Source of the DNA: Gracilaria domingensis
Taxonomy: Eukaryota; Rhodophyta; Florideophyceae; Gracilariales; Gracilariaceae
DNA length: 64,000 bases
Assembly (NCBI GenBank): GCA_022539475.1
Contig: VCMS01000030.1
Span: 124,001-188,000 of the forward strand
Direction: 5' to 3'
Part shown: one piece after another, positions 61,478 through 64,000 of the stretch
Layout of the letters: each line of letters starts with the position of its first letter
How positions within the stretch are numbered: position 1 is the stretch's first letter
The notes under the pieces: generated by a model
Databases searched by the model: none
Seen by the model: only the letters and a program-made list of their open reading frames with translations
What the model was told of the DNA's origin: nothing
Position numbers and translations under genes: made by a program

Positions 61478-63232
61478 TTGATCATGAAACGCGGCCAAAC
61501 CGATGATTGTGCGTCATTCATACTTTCGTTCTTACCAAGAGAGGATAAGGCTCTCAAAGATACTGTCGAGAATGGATTGAAAACACTCGTCAATCTTTCA
61601 AAATTTTTGGAGCACATAACATGTCGAAATCCATCATTGGGATCAATGGGATTTGCAATTTATGCAAAATGTGGCAGAAGAGGAATTCAAGGGCATTCCT
61701 CGTCGACAAAAACATTTTGTTTGGTCGGTCCTGAACTTCCGCACTGCAATGATGTTGATGAAATTGTGGACATTGATCTTCTGGAAATGGAAGGCAACGG
61801 AAACATATGTAACGCTCCCACTCAATCAAACGATGGTGAATTAAATCGAATAGAACGTGGCCACATAGCGTTAAAACCTTTGAAGATTGCGGACAGTTCG
61901 CCTCAAACTCCGTTCTTCAATCAAACCATTCGCGGGACAGATATGTCTCGAATATCAAATCCTGTGGGTCGTACTAATTGTCCCATTTCTACTCCCGGAA
62001 GAGAGCCGCTTTTGACTCTGATGCCACGTCCAGGTTCTGCAGAACTCTTTCCTGTTCGAGAATCTCTTAAAACATTGGTTTCTCTGCCAGGCACCTTGAA
62101 CTTGGGTGCTGTTAGGAAGAAAAAAGCAGTTCTGTCTACTTTTCAACTATCCCGACACATCGTTGCCACTTGTTTGTCATTACTTTTGGATGCAAGCTCA
62201 GTAACTCTACATTCTAGTAGCAAGAAACCCAGGACAATAGCTTCTGTGAATGCTCGTGTTAGTGAAAAAATTGTGACAAGGATATTTCAGAAGCAGAAAG
62301 CCATGAAAAAGAAGAACGGTGGAAATGTAAATGGCATGAAATACATGACGTTGATCCCTACTCAGCTACAAAAGAAGAACATGATCTTAGAACTACCGTC
62401 TCTTGAGCTTGTACGAAGCAACACAGAACCCTACCAACTTTTACGTAATGAACGAATTTCGACCCAGGTCTCAAAGGCGAGCAAGAACCATAAGGAGACC
62501 AACATCGCACTATTATCATTTATGTTAATGAACGAAACTGGGAATACGAGCATTCGAGAAGACATGGAAACTTTTGCATTAGAAGGACTTCAAAATTGCA
62601 GAAAGGTTTTAGATTGCAGAAAAGAATGTACAAATCGGTCTCTATTCAAGAATGGAATATATAGAAATGACGTTCATACCGAAGATGAAAAGCTTGGTGT
62701 CGGTACAGTTGATCCATTCGCCACTTACATACTGGGCCAAAGGATTCCTCTGCACTCATTGTTAGTGAATTTCGAAAAATTGGTTAACCCATTGCTGCTT
62801 GAGAATACGAAAGATTTAAGCGTTAAGGTGGATCAGATCGTGAGGTATCCTGTTACTTGGGAACGAAGTGCTATAAGTCGAGTACTGGTGAAAAGCGAAT
62901 TCTCTAAAGATCTAGGGACAGCAATTATGGTACGGGAAACACTGGTAGAAGGTCCAGTTTCAGAGAACAACAATATGGATATCAGTTATGCATGTGAACT
63001 TTGTGATTTCAAGCTTTTCGAAGATCCAAAACATGTAATTCAACCACGTGGTGAGACAAATATGTCTCACTGTGAGATCTTGAGCATAAGGTATCCGTTT
63101 TTGGAATGGTACAGTTTGAAAAGCTTTTCTCATCTCAGAAAGAAACATTTTGAGAAAATGCCAGTTACAGTTTCACATTTGCTGAAAAGCAGGGCCTTCA
63201 TATGGCACAAAAATTATATCACAAAAATTTAA
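61478..63232 (+). CDS. Orphan ORF, 584 codons, AT-rich
   Basis: Uninterrupted frame from ATG 61478 (or 61484) in AT-rich DNA, unlike its neighbours. The protein is basic and Leu/Asn-rich with no recognised family. Cys pairs occur near residue 500 (YACELCDF) followed by a C-terminal KSFSHLRKKH, which could make a C2H2-like zinc site. A basic stretch KAMKKKNGGNVNGMKYM may be a nuclear signal. Two GACA-N4-TGTCTC motifs lie within the frame. It neighbours a PIF1-like helicase fragment and may belong to a mobile element; that is speculation. Confidence 0.5.
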   Translation: MIMKRGQTDDCASFILSFLPREDKALKDTVENGLKTLVNLSKFLEHITCRNPSLGSMGFAIYAKCGRRGIQGHSSSTKTFCLVGPELPHCNDVDEIVDIDLLEMEGNGNICNAPTQSNDGELNRIERGHIALKPLKIADSSPQTPFFNQTIRGTDMSRISNPVGRTNCPISTPGREPLLTLMPRPGSAELFPVRESLKTLVSLPGTLNLGAVRKKKAVLSTFQLSRHIVATCLSLLLDASSVTLHSSSKKPRTIASVNARVSEKIVTRIFQKQKAMKKKNGGNVNGMKYMTLIPTQLQKKNMILELPSLELVRSNTEPYQLLRNERISTQVSKASKNHKETNIALLSFMLMNETGNTSIREDMETFALEGLQNCRKVLDCRKECTNRSLFKNGIYRNDVHTEDEKLGVGTVDPFATYILGQRIPLHSLLVNFEKLVNPLLLENTKDLSVKVDQIVRYPVTWERSAISRVLVKSEFSKDLGTAIMVRETLVEGPVSENNNMDISYACELCDFKLFEDPKHVIQPRGETNMSHCEILSIRYPFLEWYSLKSFSHLRKKHFEKMPVTVSHLLKSRAFIWHKNYITKI

Positions 63233-63530
63233 GGATGCAAAAAGAGAGTGAACAAAAGAGAAACTGAAAAATACATTCATAAATTAGTTGAAATTGCTTC
63301 TGAGCAAAAGCCGCATTTTGGAAATATCCGAGACATATGTGTCTCAGGGACAGTATCGACAATATATATTTTTTATAATTGACACACATTTGTAAGAGGA
63401 GATTCAAATAAAACATAAACGTATCCGTACAAAGACTTGGAAATCTTATCTTATCATTTCAAACAAACAGTTCAAATCAAACAACTGTTCTGAGCGGATT
63501 TTCGGTTTTACTACATGGTTGGCCTCAGTG

Positions 63531-64000
63531 TTAGTTATCCAAAATTACCCTTCCAGGATAATGCTTTTGAAGCTTCTGAATGTATTTCATGTAGTCCTCA
63601 GCAGCCTTACTATACTGAATATGTTCTTTTGTGAGACCGCTGACCCATAATCCGCTTAATGACTTGCATCGCGAAAGGGCAACATAGACCATACCGTTCG
63701 GTTTCCAACGGCTCGGAATGAAATCAACAGCAACATTCTGGAGCGTTAGACCTTGGCACTTGTGAATAGTTACGGCATATGCAGGTATTATTGGAAACTG
63801 CTCTCGGGACGCCAAAATAGATGCATCCCTAGCACGAATCGAAAAAGTTTCCTTCCGTAGAATATATTCATCGTAGCCATCCTCAAGCCTATATTTCAGA
63901 TATTGTACTCGTGCTGATGTTCCAAGCGTAACTTCGGATATAATTAACTTTTCCCCAGGAAGAAATGAGCCCGATTTTCTAGTTAACAACACCGCAGCTC
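63531..64000 (-). CDS. PIF1-like DNA helicase, C-terminal part
   Basis: Reaches the right edge, so only the last ~156 residues are visible. SF1 helicase motif V (FPIIPAYAVTIHKCQGLTLQ) and motif VI (NGMVYVALSRCKSLSGLWVS) of the PIF1/RRM3 family are clear. An OB-like segment (LLTRKSGSFLPGEKLIISEV) precedes them. PIF1 helicases unwind G-quadruplexes and telomeric ends; the same fold closes Helitron Rep-Hel proteins. Which it is depends on sequence beyond the window. The tail after motif VI is short (about 40 residues). Confidence 0.8.
   Translation of the reverse strand, partial: AAVLLTRKSGSFLPGEKLIISEVTLGTSARVQYLKYRLEDGYDEYILRKETFSIRARDASILASREQFPIIPAYAVTIHKCQGLTLQNVAVDFIPSRWKPNGMVYVALSRCKSLSGLWVSGLTKEHIQYSKAAEDYMKYIQKLQKHYPGRVILDN

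Noticed and set aside
61116-63345. TGTCTC palindromes as auxin response elements
   Set aside because: The spacing differs from ARF sites, and ARF factors are not expected in a red alga.

Overview
The window looks like nuclear DNA of a photosynthetic eukaryote with compact genes, most likely a red alga (a florideophyte such as Chondrus is my best guess, by inference only). Plastid-type proteins (an EGY-like S2P protease, a PDZ membrane protein, a bS21 ribosomal protein) sit among ordinary eukaryotic genes (SRP19, USE1, uL15/RPL27A, SUMO protease, GRAM/VASt protein). Most genes are single-exon. The few introns are short (about 57-217 nt, GT..AG) and cluster in ribosomal-protein and SRP genes.

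Layout. 1-4 kb: SRP19 (minus, runs off the left edge), USE1 SNARE (plus), EGY-like protease (minus). 4.85-13.39 kb: an 8543-bp PIF/Harbinger DNA transposon that I delimited by 43-bp terminal inverted repeats (one mismatch) and a 3-bp TCA target duplication. It holds a SAP-like accessory ORF, a split coiled-coil gene, a small ORF, a 2.4-kb C-rich satellite with higher-order periodicity, and an intact DDE transposase. It lies in the divergent promoter region between the EGY-like gene and a nucleotide-sugar transporter gene. 13.5-21.2 kb: nucleotide-sugar transporter, PDZ protein, spliced bS21, PPR protein and spliced uL15. 21.2-24.2 kb: AT-rich DNA without recognisable genes.

24.2-46.6 kb: Ty3/gypsy chromovirus DNA. 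Two very similar, young copies lie head to tail and share the middle LTR, next to an older inverted LTR fragment. The second copy has a different 3' part with a 599-codon antisense ORF and a third LTR whose U3 is unrelated to the other two. An N and a locally doubled stretch in the middle LTR suggest that the tandem order may partly reflect assembly.

46.6-64 kb: a 476-bp hAT-type MITE with a perfect 8-bp target duplication, a FIST-like/ankyrin protein, a Ulp1 SUMO protease, mitochondrial-type uS19, a GRAM-VASt membrane protein, a protein kinase with DEP and DUF547 domains, a tandem 127-bp CCAAT-rich repeat, an AT-rich orphan ORF of 584 codons and, at the right edge, the C-terminal part of a PIF1-like helicase.

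Functional themes are protein targeting and vesicle traffic (SRP19, USE1, transporter, VASt protein), organelle biogenesis (EGY-like, PDZ, bS21, PPR, uS19) and regulation (SUMO protease, kinase). I see no operon-like linkage. No tRNA, rRNA or CRISPR array was found by eye.
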